A DNA stretch of 5,678 nt from RYN-433 sp036558265 (GTDB taxonomy: Bacteria; Planctomycetota; Phycisphaerae; Tepidisphaerales; Tepidisphaeraceae), in NCBI GenBank assembly GCA_036558265.1, contig DATBFY010000331.1:1-5678 (forward strand), in the 5' to 3' direction. Positions 5,591 through 5,678 of this stretch are shown here, piece by piece. Within the stretch, counting starts at the first letter, position 1; every line of letters starts with the position of its first letter. A model generated the notes under the pieces. That model had not been told where the DNA came from. It was given only the letters and a program-made list of their open reading frames with translations, and searched no databases. Position numbers and translations under genes: made by a program.

Positions 5591-5678
5591 TGGTCAAAAG
5601 TTGTGGATCTCGAAAGTGTGTTCGCGCGCAGGCCGCCGGTGAACGGTGCGCGCGTGTGCCCTCGTGTAGATCGACGTT

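Noticed and set aside
5600..5609. DnaA-box-like TTGTGGATC upstream of the large gene
   Set aside because: Only a single imperfect match, with no cluster of boxes, AT-rich unwinding region or origin-linked gene.

Overview
The window looks like a high-GC chromosomal segment from a member of the Planctomycetota, possibly Phycisphaerae-like. The main evidence is the large minus-strand protein, which has a planctomycete-type LEPR-XLL motif near its N-terminus (F-E-H-L-E-R-R-E-L-L-S) and modular carbohydrate-binding architecture. All three protein genes have a short purine-rich ribosome binding site exactly 7 nt before ATG, which supports the chosen starts.

Layout. Positions 1-106 hold a 7-bp tandem repeat at the window edge and a tRNA-Val(GAC) gene on the minus strand. 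Positions 273-1865 (+) encode a Tat-exported, probably lipid-anchored protein of the N,N-dimethylformamidase large (beta) subunit-like family, followed directly by a stem-loop. The 387-bp gap 1866-2252 has no protein gene. It contains a perfect TATAAT box and, about 31 bp further on, a perfect 11-bp hairpin followed by six T's, so it may encode a transcript of only about 63 nt that carries an anti-Shine-Dalgarno-like CCTCCTT. Positions 2253-2765 (+) encode an unrecognised 170-residue protein with three copies of GIIIVGGK spaced exactly 20 residues apart. Positions 2795-5533 (-) encode a 912-residue secreted modular protein: LEPR-XLL motif, two duplicated malectin-like carbohydrate-binding domains separated by Pro/Thr-rich linkers, and a C-terminal glycoside-hydrolase-like module. 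Positions 5534-5678 hold its upstream region, with a small dyad.

The genes do not form an operon. The first two protein genes lie on the plus strand but are separated by a promoter and terminator, and the 170-residue gene converges on the large minus-strand gene with only 29 bp between stop codons. The shared theme of the first and third proteins is export: one by Tat to the cell envelope, one as a large extracellular carbohydrate-active protein. The repeat protein has no visible signal peptide and no clear functional link to either neighbour. It and the putative small RNA just upstream are the least conventional items here.
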